Below, piece after piece: positions 43,715-55,743 of a stretch of DNA of 64,000 nucleotides (within the stretch, counting starts at the first letter, position 1; each line of letters opens with the position of its first letter). The translations under genes were made by a program, and so were the position numbers. The notes beneath the pieces are model-generated. The model had not been told where the DNA came from and did no database searches. It saw nothing but the letters and a program-made list of their open reading frames with translations. Source of the stretch: Hungatella sp. GTDB lineage: Bacteria; Bacillota; Clostridia; Lachnospirales; Lachnospiraceae. The stretch is from the NCBI GenBank assembly GCA_009712635.1, contig WASS01000005.1, forward strand, positions 124,001 to 188,000, read 5' to 3'.

Positions 43715-44428
43715 ATGGAAAGTAAATACAGGCATCTTTATAAGCTGCTTTTAGATAAGATTGACAGGCGGGAATATGAGCCGGGGGATAAGCTTCCGGC
43801 GGAGGGCGAGCTGATGGAGGCTTACGGCGCTTCCAGGGATACGGTGCGCAAGGCTCTGGAACTTCTGGTTCAGGACGGTTATATCCAAAAAGCAAGAGGA
43901 AAGGCGGCGGAGGTCCTGGACAAGAATAAATTCAATTTCCCTGTATCAGAAATCGCAAGCTTTAAGGAAATCTACCGGTTTTCTGATTCTAAGCCCAATA
44001 CGATTGTGGAAAATTTAGAAATCGTCAAGGGAGATAAAAAGCTGATGGCGGCCCTGCAGATCGGACCGGAGGATGAGGCATTTTTGCTTGAGAGAGTCAG
44101 GGAGATCGAGGGAGAGAAGATCATCATTGACAAGGATTATTTTTCACGGAAGGTAGTGGAAAATCTGCCGCTTCGCGCGGCTCAGGATTCTGTTTACGAA
44201 TATCTGGAAAAGGAGCTTGGCCTGAAAATCGGATTTGCCATGAAGGAAATCACGGTACACATGGCTACAGATGAGGATTACCGCCTGCTGGATATGGGAA
44301 GCTACGATATGATCGTGGTGGTGAAGAGTTATACTTATCTGGAGGATTCCACCCTGTTTCAGTTTACCGAATCCCGCCACAGGCCGGACAAGTTCAAGTT
44401 TGTGGATTTCGCCCGAAGGAAGCTGTAA
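43715..44428 (+). CDS. treR: Trehalose operon repressor (GntR/UTRA family)
   Basis: 237 residues. The GntR winged helix at residues 1-70 (YEPGDKLPAEGELMEAYG, SRDTVRKALELLVQDGY) is followed by a UTRA effector domain. It probably binds trehalose-6-phosphate and represses the genes that follow. ATACGTAT operators lie in both its own promoter and that of the PTS gene, fitting autoregulation. TGGAGG precedes the ATG. The adjacent PTS IIBC and phosphotrehalase identify the sugar. Confidence 0.9.
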   Translation: MESKYRHLYKLLLDKIDRREYEPGDKLPAEGELMEAYGASRDTVRKALELLVQDGYIQKARGKAAEVLDKNKFNFPVSEIASFKEIYRFSDSKPNTIVENLEIVKGDKKLMAALQIGPEDEAFLLERVREIEGEKIIIDKDYFSRKVVENLPLRAAQDSVYEYLEKELGLKIGFAMKEITVHMATDEDYRLLDMGSYDMIVVVKSYTYLEDSTLFQFTESRHRPDKFKFVDFARRKL

Positions 44429-44469
44429 GAAGATATATCCAAAGGCAGGAATATATTTCTTCATATATG

Positions 44470-44498
44470 TTGACAAAGATATACGTATATGTTATAGT
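44470..44498 (+). promoter_or_regulatory. PTS-trehalose promoter with TreR-type operator in the spacer
   Basis: TTGACA (44470-44475), 17 bases, TATAGT (44493-44498). ATATACGTATAT (44479-44490) fills the spacer in the same phase as at treR. Confidence 0.87.
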
Positions 44499-44562
44499 CA
44501 AAACACAATAATAACATACAAGTTGCAACTATTTTAAAAACATATTGAAAAGGAGTATGGAT

Positions 44563-45972
44563 ATGGGGAAATATGAAGATGATTCCAGACAGCTTTTGGA
44601 CCTCGTCGGAGGTAAGGGGAATATAGGGGCTGTGACTCACTGTATGACCAGAATGCGTTTTGTGCTGTCAGATCCGTCAAAGGCTGATACGCAAAAGATC
44701 GAAGCATTGAAAAGCGTTAAGGGTACTTTTACACAGGCTGGACAGTTTCAGGTCATCATTGGAAACGACGTACAGACTTTTTACAATGAATTTGCAGCGA
44801 TTTCAGGAATTGAAGGCGTATCAAAGGACGAAGTGAAGAAGGAAGCAAAGGGCAACATGAACGCGCTGCAGAGAGTGGTAGCAGATATAGCGGAAATATT
44901 TGCTCCCCTGATTCCTGCCATTATTGTAGGCGGTCTCATCCTGGGCTTTCGGAATATCATCGGTGAAATTAAATTCATGAACGGCGGGACAGAGACTCTG
45001 GTAGCCGTATCCCAGTTCTGGTCCGGCGTTTACAGCTTCCTCTGGCTCTTAGGCGAGGCTATTTTCCATTTCCTCCCGGTGGGGATCACATGGTCTGTGA
45101 CGAGAAAGATGGGAACCACCCAGATTCTGGGAATCGTGCTGGGTCTGACCTTAGTATCTCCCCAGCTTTTGAACGCCTATGCCATGGCACCGGGCGTAGA
45201 GATACCGGTTTGGGATTTCGGTTTTGTAAAAATGAGAATGATCGGCTATCAGGCCCAGGTTATTCCTGCAATTTTAGCAGGCTTTGTACTGGTTTATCTG
45301 GAGAGGTTCTTTAAGAAGATCACTCCTCAGGCTATTTCCATGATTGTTGTTCCGTTCTGTTCCCTGCTTCTGGCAGTAATTGCTGCCCATGCAGTAGTTG
45401 GACCCATCGGCTGGGCTATTGGCTCCGCAATATCAAAGGTGGTTTACGCAGGGCTTACTTCTAACTTCCGCTGGCTGTTTGCCACCTTATTCGGCTTCGT
45501 ATACGCGCCCCTTGTCATCACAGGGCTGCACCATATGACAAATGCCATCGATCTCCAGCTCATGGCGGAGTTCGGCGGAACCATGCTGTGGCCAATGATC
45601 GCTTTGTCCAACATTGCACAGGGCTCTGCAGTACTGGGCATGATCTATTTACAGAAAAAGGATGAGGAATCAAAGCAGATTTCCATTCCAGCCTGCATTT
45701 CCTGTTATTTAGGGGTGACTGAGCCAGCTATGTTCGGCGTGAACTTAAAGAGGGGATTCCCCTTCCTTTCCGCTATGATCGGCTCTGCCATTGCGGCAAC
45801 CGTTTCCGTTGGAATGAATGTAATGGCTAATTCCATCGGAGTGGGCGGTATTCCAGGAATTCTGTCCATACAGCCTCAGTATATGGGAATTTTCGCCATC
45901 TGTATGCTGATTGCTATTGCAGTACCCTTTGGGCTGACTGTGGCTGTGGGCAAAAAGAAAGGAATTTCGTAA
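44563..45972 (+). CDS. treB: PTS system trehalose-specific IIBC component
   Basis: 469 residues. The N-terminal IIB domain has the phosphorylated Cys in THCMTRMRFVL (about residue 27). The IIC domain has about ten membrane helices, including GLHHMTNAIDLQLMAEFGG and the glucose-superfamily motif TEPAMFGVN. It imports trehalose as trehalose-6-phosphate. There is no IIA domain, so a shared glucose-type IIA from elsewhere must donate phosphate. Of three in-frame ATGs (44545, 44557, 44563) the last has the best distance from AAAAGGAG. The phosphotrehalase gene begins directly after the stop. Confidence 0.9.
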   Translation: MGKYEDDSRQLLDLVGGKGNIGAVTHCMTRMRFVLSDPSKADTQKIEALKSVKGTFTQAGQFQVIIGNDVQTFYNEFAAISGIEGVSKDEVKKEAKGNMNALQRVVADIAEIFAPLIPAIIVGGLILGFRNIIGEIKFMNGGTETLVAVSQFWSGVYSFLWLLGEAIFHFLPVGITWSVTRKMGTTQILGIVLGLTLVSPQLLNAYAMAPGVEIPVWDFGFVKMRMIGYQAQVIPAILAGFVLVYLERFFKKITPQAISMIVVPFCSLLLAVIAAHAVVGPIGWAIGSAISKVVYAGLTSNFRWLFATLFGFVYAPLVITGLHHMTNAIDLQLMAEFGGTMLWPMIALSNIAQGSAVLGMIYLQKKDEESKQISIPACISCYLGVTEPAMFGVNLKRGFPFLSAMIGSAIAATVSVGMNVMANSIGVGGIPGILSIQPQYMGIFAICMLIAIAVPFGLTVAVGKKKGIS

Positions 45973-47625
45973 ATGCAGAATTTTAAGAAATCATGTGTGT
46001 ATCAGATTTATCCCAAATCCTTTATGGATACAGACGGAGACGGAATCGGGGATTTAAGGGGCATTATTGAAAAGCTGGATTATTTAAAAAAGCTGGGTAT
46101 GGATTACCTCTGGCTCACTCCATTTTTCGTATCGCCTCAGAATGATAACGGCTATGATATTGAGGATTACTGCCGGATCGATCCCTTATTCGGAACCATG
46201 GAGGATTTGGATCGCTTAATCTCCGAGGCAAATGACCGGGATATGAAGCTCATGCTTGACATGGTTTTCAACCACACTTCTACGAGACATGAGTGGTTTA
46301 TGAGGGCTCTTGCAGGTGAGAAGAAATATCAGGATTACTATTTCTTTAAGGATGGAACAGCGGGCAGTCCGCCCACGAACTGGCAGTCCAAGTTCGGGGG
46401 AAATGCATGGGAATACGTGGAAGACCTGGGAAAGTATTATCTTCACTTATATGATGTGACCCAGGCGGATTTAAACTGGGAGAACCGAGACGTGCGGGAA
46501 GAAATAAAAAATGTACTCCGTTTCTGGAAAGAGAAAGGAATCCGGGGATTCCGGTTTGATGTCATCAATCTGGTTTCCAAGCCAACAGTTTTTGAAGATG
46601 ACGAGGAGGGGGATGGACGCCGTTTCTACACGGATGGTCCCCGGATTCATGAGTTCCTGCGGGAAATTGTGGAGGATACAGGGCTTGATGCGGAAGATGT
46701 GGTCACAGTAGGAGAAATGTCTTCCACCACCATAGACCATTGTATTCATTACACAAACCCGGAGGAAAGGCAGCTGAAAATGTGCTTTAACTTCCATCAC
46801 CTGAAAGTTGATTATAAGGATGGGGATAAATGGTCCTTAATGCCCTATGACTTTGGGCGGCTGAAAAAGATCTTCCACACATGGCAGGAGGGCATCGCCG
46901 GGGGAAATGGGTGGAATGCAGTATTCTGGTGCAATCACGACCAGCCAAGAGCGGTATCACGCTTCGGTGACGACGGAATCTACAGGAAGCAGTCCGCCAA
47001 GATGCTGGCTACGGTGATTCACGGGATGAGAGGAACCCCCTTTATCTACCAGGGAGAGGAAATCGGTATGACCAATGCCTGTTTCACAGATATTTCCCAG
47101 TACCGTGATGTTGAAAGTCTTAACTACTTTGATATTTTAAAGGAGCAGGGGCAGAAGGAAGAGGATATCTACCGGATCCTTAAGGAACGGTCCAGGGACA
47201 ATGCCAGGACCCCCATGCAGTGGGAGGGAGAGGAAAATGGTGGATTTACTTCCGGAACGCCGTGGCTGATTGTCAATAAAAACTGCCGGGAGATCAATGT
47301 AAAAGAGAGCCTTGCTGATCCTGATTCCATCTTTGCCTATTATCAGAAGCTGGTGGAACTGAGAAAGCAGTATGATATCATCAGCGACGGGAGCTATGAA
47401 CCGGTTTTTGTGGATAATCAGGGTATCATGTCCTATAAAAGGACCTTGTATGGAGAAAAGCTGCTGGTATTTGCCAACTTCACCGGGCAGGAGCAGATCG
47501 TGAAGCAAAAAGAGGTACTGGATGACTGGGAGGTATTGCTGTCTAATTATGAAAGTGTAAAAGTCTTTGAGGACAGGGTGACGTTAAGCCCCTTCGGCGC
47601 GGTGATGCTGTACCGGAGAGGATGA
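45973..47625 (+). CDS. treC: Alpha,alpha-phosphotrehalase (GH13)
   Basis: 550 residues. It hydrolyses trehalose-6-phosphate to glucose and glucose-6-phosphate. The GH13 barrel motifs are all present: DMVFNHTS, GFRFDVINLV (nucleophile Asp), TVGEMSS (acid/base Glu) and WCNHDQPRAVSRF. The start MQNFKKSCVYQIYPKSFMDT is usual for TreC. It touches treB without a spacer, so translation is coupled, and ends before a terminator. Confidence 0.93.
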   Translation: MQNFKKSCVYQIYPKSFMDTDGDGIGDLRGIIEKLDYLKKLGMDYLWLTPFFVSPQNDNGYDIEDYCRIDPLFGTMEDLDRLISEANDRDMKLMLDMVFNHTSTRHEWFMRALAGEKKYQDYYFFKDGTAGSPPTNWQSKFGGNAWEYVEDLGKYYLHLYDVTQADLNWENRDVREEIKNVLRFWKEKGIRGFRFDVINLVSKPTVFEDDEEGDGRRFYTDGPRIHEFLREIVEDTGLDAEDVVTVGEMSSTTIDHCIHYTNPEERQLKMCFNFHHLKVDYKDGDKWSLMPYDFGRLKKIFHTWQEGIAGGNGWNAVFWCNHDQPRAVSRFGDDGIYRKQSAKMLATVIHGMRGTPFIYQGEEIGMTNACFTDISQYRDVESLNYFDILKEQGQKEEDIYRILKERSRDNARTPMQWEGEENGGFTSGTPWLIVNKNCREINVKESLADPDSIFAYYQKLVELRKQYDIISDGSYEPVFVDNQGIMSYKRTLYGEKLLVFANFTGQEQIVKQKEVLDDWEVLLSNYESVKVFEDRVTLSPFGAVMLYRRG

Positions 47626-47639
47626 TCCCAGGCAGAAAA

Positions 47640-47696
47640 GATCGTAAAGAATTCATCGCTGTAATCAGCAGAAGTGAATTCCTGCGGTCTTTTTTT
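47640..47696 (+). terminator. Intrinsic terminator after the trehalose operon
   Basis: GAATTCA (47649-47655) pairs with TGAATTC (47675-47681), with an outer partly paired GATCG/CGGTC, then seven T. Confidence 0.8.
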
Positions 47697-47770
47697 ATGC
47701 ACCGTAATTATTTATTAGAAATGTTCATTTTACTGTCCACAGAGGACGGAAAAAAACAGGAAAATGTCCG

Positions 47771-47799
47771 TTGACAACCAAAGCAAAGTTTGCTAAACT
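47771..47799 (+). promoter_or_regulatory. guaB promoter
   Basis: TTGACA (47771-47776), 17 bases, TAAACT (47794-47799). The leader of about 60 bases is too short for a purine riboswitch. Confidence 0.8.
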
Positions 47800-47845
47800 A
47801 TTTAACTAATAAGCAAAAATGTTTATTTTGAAAATATAAAATTAA

Positions 47846-49318
<1,473 letters not shown>

Positions 49319-49322
49319 TACA

Positions 49323-49357
49323 AAGCAGGCGGAATTCATGTTCCGCCTGCTTTTTTT
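49323..49357. terminator. Terminator between guaB and the germination gene
   Basis: AAGCAGGCGGAA (49323-49334) pairs with TTCCGCCTGCTT (49341-49352), then T. The converging gene's stop lies at its edge. Confidence 0.92.
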
Positions 49358-50771
49358 AACTCTGTTTTTCTTTATGAGGAAGGCGTCCCCGGAATAACCT
49401 TTTTTTCAGTTCTTTGAGATGAAGGGGAATCAGGGGATAAATATAGCTCTTACCTGCAATGGTTTTATTAAATACAACAGCACATATAGACAAAATAAAG
49501 CCAATGATGAAGCCCCACACATTAAAAAGAGCGATTAAAACTAAGAGCATCATTCGGATAAACTTAAATGCGTAGCCCAGTTCAAAGCTTGACTGGGAAT
49601 AGTTTGCCACAGTTACAAAAGCCATATATAACATGGTTTCACTGTTAAACCACCCTGATTTAACAGAGTATTCGCCCATTACAATACCGGCGATCACACT
49701 TAAGGGAGTGGTCAGCATGCTGGGGGTATTCACAGCAGCCAGCCGCAGTCCGTCAATGGAAAATTCCAGAATCATAAGCTGAAAAAAAAGAGGGACCTGA
49801 GGTTGTTCCGATAAACGGATGAAGCGCAGCCAATTGGGTATCATTTCCGGATTTTGCATAAACAGCAGCCAAAGGGGCGTTAAATACAACGTGAGAATGG
49901 ATATAACAAGCCGTGACAGCCGCAGGTAAGTTCCGGTAATGGGAGGAAAATAATAATCATCGGCCTCCTCTATGATATCAAAAACAGATGAGGGAAGAAT
50001 CATGGCGGAAGGAGAGTTATCAACCAGAATAATTATATTTCCCTCCAGCAGGGAGGCAGCAGCAGTATCCGGACGTTCCGAATATCTGAATTTTGGAAAA
50101 GGGTTGAACCATTTGTAGGGATAGATACATTCTGCCAGACTTTCCTGGTTCATGGTCAGAGCATCCACATGGAGTTTAGTGATCCTTTCCTTTATGGTGG
50201 CAAGAAGCTTTTCATCCACCCGGCCCTTAAAATAGCATACGGCAATGTCTGTATGGGAACTTTCACCTGTATTCATGATTTCCATTGTTAATTTGGGGTC
50301 ACGGATTCTTCTTCGGATTAAAGCGGTGTTAAAAGTAAGCGTTTCTACAAATCCGTCTCTGGATCCCCGCAGAACTTTATCTTTTTCCGGCTCTGAAACA
50401 CTTCTTACAGGATAGCTTCTGCAGTCCAGAGTAAAGCATTTGTCATATCCGTCAATAAACAGGCAGGAGATTCCGGCAAGAAGCTGCTTAATCATTGCTT
50501 CTTCCTCTTTCACCAGTCCTACCTGACTGTATGGCAGATATTTTTTGGAAAATTCATGAGCGTCAGGAGGCAGGTCTTCTGGTTTAATGGAAGCAAAGTC
50601 CTCCATTAATTTTTGCCAGACCTCTCCTTTTGTAAAGCCTTCAATATAATAAATACATGCTTCTTTGCCAGCCACATAGAACGTTCGGTAAACCAGATCA
50701 AAGTTCCCCACTACATCCAGCTTTTTATCTAAATAATTCATCGTATCAGAAAGATTTGTCGTAAATTCCAT
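49356..50771 (-). CDS. spoVAF: Spore germination protein, GerA family (SpoVAF-like)
   Basis: 471 residues. The soluble N-terminal domain has GSRDGFVETLTFNTALIRRR and RYSERPDTAAASLLEGN, typical of GerA A-subunits. Four or five membrane helices follow (LILEFSIDGLRLAAVNTPSML between them). The overall wording fits SpoVAF best rather than GerAA. The protein sits in the spore inner membrane and aids germinant response or dipicolinic-acid release. It is alone here, without spoVAA-E or gerB/C partners. AAGGAG precedes the ATG on this strand; no sporulation promoter was convincing. Confidence 0.83.
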   Translation of the reverse strand: MEFTTNLSDTMNYLDKKLDVVGNFDLVYRTFYVAGKEACIYYIEGFTKGEVWQKLMEDFASIKPEDLPPDAHEFSKKYLPYSQVGLVKEEEAMIKQLLAGISCLFIDGYDKCFTLDCRSYPVRSVSEPEKDKVLRGSRDGFVETLTFNTALIRRRIRDPKLTMEIMNTGESSHTDIAVCYFKGRVDEKLLATIKERITKLHVDALTMNQESLAECIYPYKWFNPFPKFRYSERPDTAAASLLEGNIIILVDNSPSAMILPSSVFDIIEEADDYYFPPITGTYLRLSRLVISILTLYLTPLWLLFMQNPEMIPNWLRFIRLSEQPQVPLFFQLMILEFSIDGLRLAAVNTPSMLTTPLSVIAGIVMGEYSVKSGWFNSETMLYMAFVTVANYSQSSFELGYAFKFIRMMLLVLIALFNVWGFIIGFILSICAVVFNKTIAGKSYIYPLIPLHLKELKKRLFRGRLPHKEKQS

Positions 50772-50938
50772 GGTATGATCTCCTTACATAGGTTATGGAA
50801 AGTATGTGCATTTTCATGAAAAATATGTTTTATTAATTCTGCATGGTGACAAAGGATTTTTTTTATCTATTTTATTGGAAAATATGCATTAGTAATTGGT
50901 CGAATCCTGTTGCTTTTTGGCAAAATACACTAAAAATA

Positions 50939-50967
50939 TTGACTTATGAGCCAAAAGATGGTATTAT
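50939..50967 (+). promoter_or_regulatory. Promoter of a small RNA
   Basis: TTGACT (50939-50944), 17 bases, TATTAT (50962-50967). The start of transcription is predicted near 50974. Confidence 0.75.
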
Positions 50968-50973
50968 CGTCCA

Positions 50974-51112
50974 TGTGAGAAGCACAAGGGGTGCCTTGCG
51001 TGCGGTGTTTTGATGTGGGGATGTCAAAGCACAAAAACTACATAGTGTGACGGTTTCAGATCGTGACGGAGGATTGCCTTCTGTGGGGGAAGGGCAGTCC
51101 TCTAATTTTTTT
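50974..51112 (+). ncRNA. Candidate independent small RNA of unknown class
   Basis: About 135 nt between a good promoter and a strong terminator, with no open frame and no ribosome site. It can fold into at least three hairpins: GCACAAGG/CCTTGCGTGC at 50982-51003, TTTGA/TCAAA around 51020, and the terminator. A direct repeat GTGACGG occurs twice (about 51049 and 51063). It does not resemble 6S, SRP RNA, tmRNA, or the purine, TPP, THF or fluoride riboswitches that I checked by eye. The next gene has its own promoter after the terminator, so this is unlikely to be just its leader. Confidence 0.6.
51069..51112 (+). terminator. Intrinsic terminator of the small RNA
   Basis: The stem runs from GAGGATTGCC (51069-51078) to GGGCAGTCCTC (51092-51102), with two G-T pairs, then a run of T to 51112. 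Confidence 0.88.
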
Positions 51113-51121
51113 ATATTTGGA

Positions 51122-51150
51122 TTGATAGGCTGGGAAATCTTACATATAAT
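51122..51150 (+). promoter_or_regulatory. yitT-family gene promoter
   Basis: TTGATA (51122-51127), 17 bases, TATAAT (51145-51150), directly after the preceding terminator. Confidence 0.82.
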
Positions 51151-51175
51151 ATGAGGTGTGATAAGGAGGATTACT

Positions 51176-52048
51176 ATGTGGAAAGAACTGAGGAGAGATA
51201 AGCGGGTCCGTAATGTCATGACAACACTGGCAGTAATGGGATCGGCGCTATTACAGACGTATGTGATTCAGGCTTTTATCAGGCCTGCTGGATTATTATC
51301 GGGAGGTTTTACAGGTATTGCTATTTTAATAGACCGGATTACCTCTCTGTTTGGATTTAATATATCTACCTCTCTGGGTATGATTGTACTCAATATTCCA
51401 GTTGCATGGGCATGCAGTAAGAGTATCAGCAGACGGTTTACTTTTTTTTCCCTTCTGCAGGTACTATTGGCCAGTACATTTTTAAGAGTATTTCATTTTA
51501 CGCCCATCTTTGATGACGGTATATTAAATGTGATTTATGGCGGTGTGCTTTACGGGTTTGCCATTGTACTGGCACTTCGGGGGAATGCATCAACAGGCGG
51601 TACAGATTTCATTGCCCTTTATGTTTCCAATAAAACCGGCAACTCCATCTGGACCTCTGTTTTTGTGGGAAATGTAATCCTGCTCTGTATTTTCGGGGCA
51701 ATATTTGGCTGGGATTATGCCGGATATTCCATATTGTTTCAATTTGTGTCTACAAAGGTCATATCCACCTTCCATCACCGGTATGAACGTGTGACACTTC
51801 AGATTACAACAGTAAAAGGACCGGAGCTGGCTGGGAAGTATGTGGAGGACTTCCGGCACGGAATTTCCTGTGTGGATGCAGTAGGCGGTTACAGCAGGAA
51901 GAAGATGTATCTGCTTCACACAGTGGTGTCCTCTTATGAAGTAGAGGATATCATTGCACTGTTTCATGAAGTGGATGATCAAGTGATTGTGAATATGTTT
52001 AAGACACAGCAGTTTTACGGAAGATTTTACCGTGCTCCCATGGAGTAA
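51176..52048 (+). CDS. YitT family membrane protein
   Basis: 290 residues. About five membrane helices begin at TTLAVMGSALLQTYVIQAFI, with the family glycine motif PAGLLSGGFTGIAIL and GNASTGGTDFIALY. The last 80 residues are a soluble DUF2179 domain (HGISCVDAVGGYSRKKMYLL). The family is of unknown transport role. I start at ATG 51176 after AAGGAGG rather than the in-frame ATG 51158, which overlaps that ribosome site. Confidence 0.88.
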   Translation: MWKELRRDKRVRNVMTTLAVMGSALLQTYVIQAFIRPAGLLSGGFTGIAILIDRITSLFGFNISTSLGMIVLNIPVAWACSKSISRRFTFFSLLQVLLASTFLRVFHFTPIFDDGILNVIYGGVLYGFAIVLALRGNASTGGTDFIALYVSNKTGNSIWTSVFVGNVILLCIFGAIFGWDYAGYSILFQFVSTKVISTFHHRYERVTLQITTVKGPELAGKYVEDFRHGISCVDAVGGYSRKKMYLLHTVVSSYEVEDIIALFHEVDDQVIVNMFKTQQFYGRFYRAPME

Positions 52049-52075
52049 GCTCCCTGCAGCAGATGTTTGAACAGG

Positions 52076-52124
52076 AAAGCGGGATTTTTATTGCACATAG
52101 TATGCAATGAAAGTCCCGCTTTTT
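52076..52124 (+). terminator. Intrinsic terminator after yitT
   Basis: AAAGCGGGA (52076-52084) pairs with TCCCGCTTT (52114-52122), with ATTGCA/TGCAAT inside, and T run. Confidence 0.9.
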
Positions 52125-52170
52125 ATATGTGTATCGGTCTGACACCCTAAAGAATCAGGAAAAAAACAAG

Positions 52171-52233
52171 TAAATATTTGCACAGTCAGAGTGCAAATAT
52201 TTATTCGAAATCGGATGGGCAGTCAGATATAAT
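52171..52233 (+). promoter_or_regulatory. PTS operon promoter region with a 13-bp palindrome
   Basis: TAAATATTTGCAC (52171-52183) and GTGCAAATATTTA (52191-52203) are perfect inverse copies, loop 7. A TATAAT (52228-52233) follows with only a poor -35 (TTCGAA) next to the palindrome. This suggests an activator site centred near -54, probably for the PRD regulator encoded in the operon. Confidence 0.65.
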
Positions 52234-52265
52234 AAACTTAATCAATAGAAAGGAGGAATTATGAA

Positions 52266-52577
52266 ATGAAAAAATTAAGAGTTCTTTTAGTTTGTGGTTC
52301 AGGAGCTTCCAGTGGGTTCATGGCAGCTAATATCAGGAAGGCTGCCAAAGAAAAGGGAATGGAAATGGAAGTACAGGCAAGAAGTGATTCCGAAATAGAT
52401 AATTATATTGAAGACGTTGACTTAATTATGGTGGGACCGCATCTTGAGTATGTTATGGATGATCTTGAGGAATATACTCATGAATATCCTGTAAAAATTG
52501 CACTGATGAAACCGGAATATTATTCCAGATTAGACGGCACAAAAGCAATAGAACACATTTTATCACTATACGAATAA
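52266..52577 (+). CDS. PTS lactose/cellobiose-type IIB component
   Basis: 103 residues with the phosphorylated Cys10 in LLVCGSGASSG and MVGPHLEYVMDDL. It passes phosphate from IIA to the sugar held by IIC. ATG 52266 has AAAGGAGG at proper distance; ATG 52261 leads to a stop after two codons. It is the first gene of an operon that holds a whole sugar-specific relay. Confidence 0.92.
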   Translation: MKKLRVLLVCGSGASSGFMAANIRKAAKEKGMEMEVQARSDSEIDNYIEDVDLIMVGPHLEYVMDDLEEYTHEYPVKIALMKPEYYSRLDGTKAIEHILSLYE

Positions 52578-52594
52578 AATGAGCGGAGGAATGG

Positions 52595-53845
52595 ATGATG
52601 GATAAGTTAATTAATTGGCTGGAGAGCAGCTTTGCACCTAAAATGAACAAAATAAGTCATAACAGCTGGGTTGTTATTTTAAAAGATTCCATTATGCAGA
52701 CATTGCCATTTATCTTACTTGGTTCTGTATTCTGCTGCTTAGCAATTTTGAATGATTATATCCCCGGGTTACCCAGTTTTTGGACCCCGTTTGGATGGAC
52801 GATGAGTAAACTGTCACTCTTTGTATCTTTTTTAGTACCATTTAATTATTGTGAGAAAAAGAAGCTGAGAAAACAAAGGCTGATCGCTGGTTTAACTGGT
52901 TTGATTTTCTTTTTGATCTGTGTGACTCCGGTAGTTGAAGCGGAGGGTACAGTAGGCTTCGGATCATCAGCACTTGGTGCGGGTGGTATGTTTGTAGCAA
53001 TGATTACAGGCGTAATTACATCACTTATTTTTGCATTATTCGCTAAATTCAGTTTCTTTAAACAGGATTCGGCTATACCGGATTTTGTAAGAACATGGTT
53101 TGATCAGATGTTACCAATTGCAATTATCGTTTGCTTTGGCTGGATTGTTGTATTGACTAAAAATGTAAATCTGTATCAGATTATTGTAAACATATTTATG
53201 CCTTTGCAAGGTTTCTTAAACACCTGGTATGGTTTTACATTTATGTGTTTCATTAGCTGCTTTATCTATTCAATGGGGATTTCCACATGGGTATTAACAC
53301 CAGTAGGACAACCTGTCAGGCTTGCCGGCATTACTGCCAACCTGGCAATGGTAGCAGCAGGAACAGCAACTGTCTCATCAATGAACATCTATACAGAAGG
53401 ATTGGTTTATTGCACCTACATGTGGGTAGGTGGTGTGGCATGTACCTTACCGTTGGTAATCATGTTAATACGTGCAAAGTCAAAACGATTAAGCTCATTA
53501 GGAAAAGCTTGTTTATTACCCGGTATTTTCAACATCAATGAGCCGGTTGTATTTGGCTGTATCGCATGGAATCCGCTTTTAATGCTTCCAATGTGGATCA
53601 TCGGACTTATTATACCGCTGTTAACATGGTTTTTTGTAAAAGTTATTGCATTTGCACCCATGCCAAGAATTCAATTTGAATTATGGTATTGCCCATATCC
53701 GATTTCTACCTGGATATCAACAGGTTCATTAAGGGCAATCATTTTCCTTATTATTTCAGTTGCTGTAGCATCCTTCATCTGGTATCCATTCTTTCGGGCA
53801 TATGATAAGCAGGAGACAGAAGCAGAAGCGAATCGCGTAGAATAA
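52595..53845 (+). CDS. PTS lactose/cellobiose-type IIC permease
   Basis: 416 residues, about ten membrane helices. FAPKMNKISHN near the start and the substrate motif NINEPVVFGCIAWNPLLMLPM are characteristic of the Lac/Cel family. It transports a beta-glycoside coupled to phosphorylation. Adjacent ATGs at 52595 and 52598 are both possible after CGGAGG. It is placed between IIB and IIA, 17 bases after IIB. Confidence 0.9.
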   Translation: MMDKLINWLESSFAPKMNKISHNSWVVILKDSIMQTLPFILLGSVFCCLAILNDYIPGLPSFWTPFGWTMSKLSLFVSFLVPFNYCEKKKLRKQRLIAGLTGLIFFLICVTPVVEAEGTVGFGSSALGAGGMFVAMITGVITSLIFALFAKFSFFKQDSAIPDFVRTWFDQMLPIAIIVCFGWIVVLTKNVNLYQIIVNIFMPLQGFLNTWYGFTFMCFISCFIYSMGISTWVLTPVGQPVRLAGITANLAMVAAGTATVSSMNIYTEGLVYCTYMWVGGVACTLPLVIMLIRAKSKRLSSLGKACLLPGIFNINEPVVFGCIAWNPLLMLPMWIIGLIIPLLTWFFVKVIAFAPMPRIQFELWYCPYPISTWISTGSLRAIIFLIISVAVASFIWYPFFRAYDKQETEAEANRVE

Positions 53846-53866
53846 TGAATGGAGAAAGATAAAAAC

Positions 53867-55658
<1,792 letters not shown>

Positions 55659-55724
55659 TCAACTGTTTTCGGTATTGCATGTGTTCTGGCGGCTATTGGA
55701 ATACTGAATGTAAAGCAAAATTAG
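55659..55724 (+). pseudogene. Possible remnant of a membrane protein C terminus
   Basis: The 22 codons between the GH1 and regulator genes read STVFGIACVLAAIGILNVKQN and a stop, like the last helix of a transporter, without any start codon. It may be a relic of a lost permease gene, or chance. Confidence 0.25.
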
Positions 55725-55743
55725 TGGAAGAAAGGTAATAAGA

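Noticed and set aside
50944-51219. 91-codon minus-strand frame over the small RNA region
   Set aside because: No ribosome site, and it spans two plus-strand promoters and a strong terminator. The RNA explanation accounts for more of the sequence.
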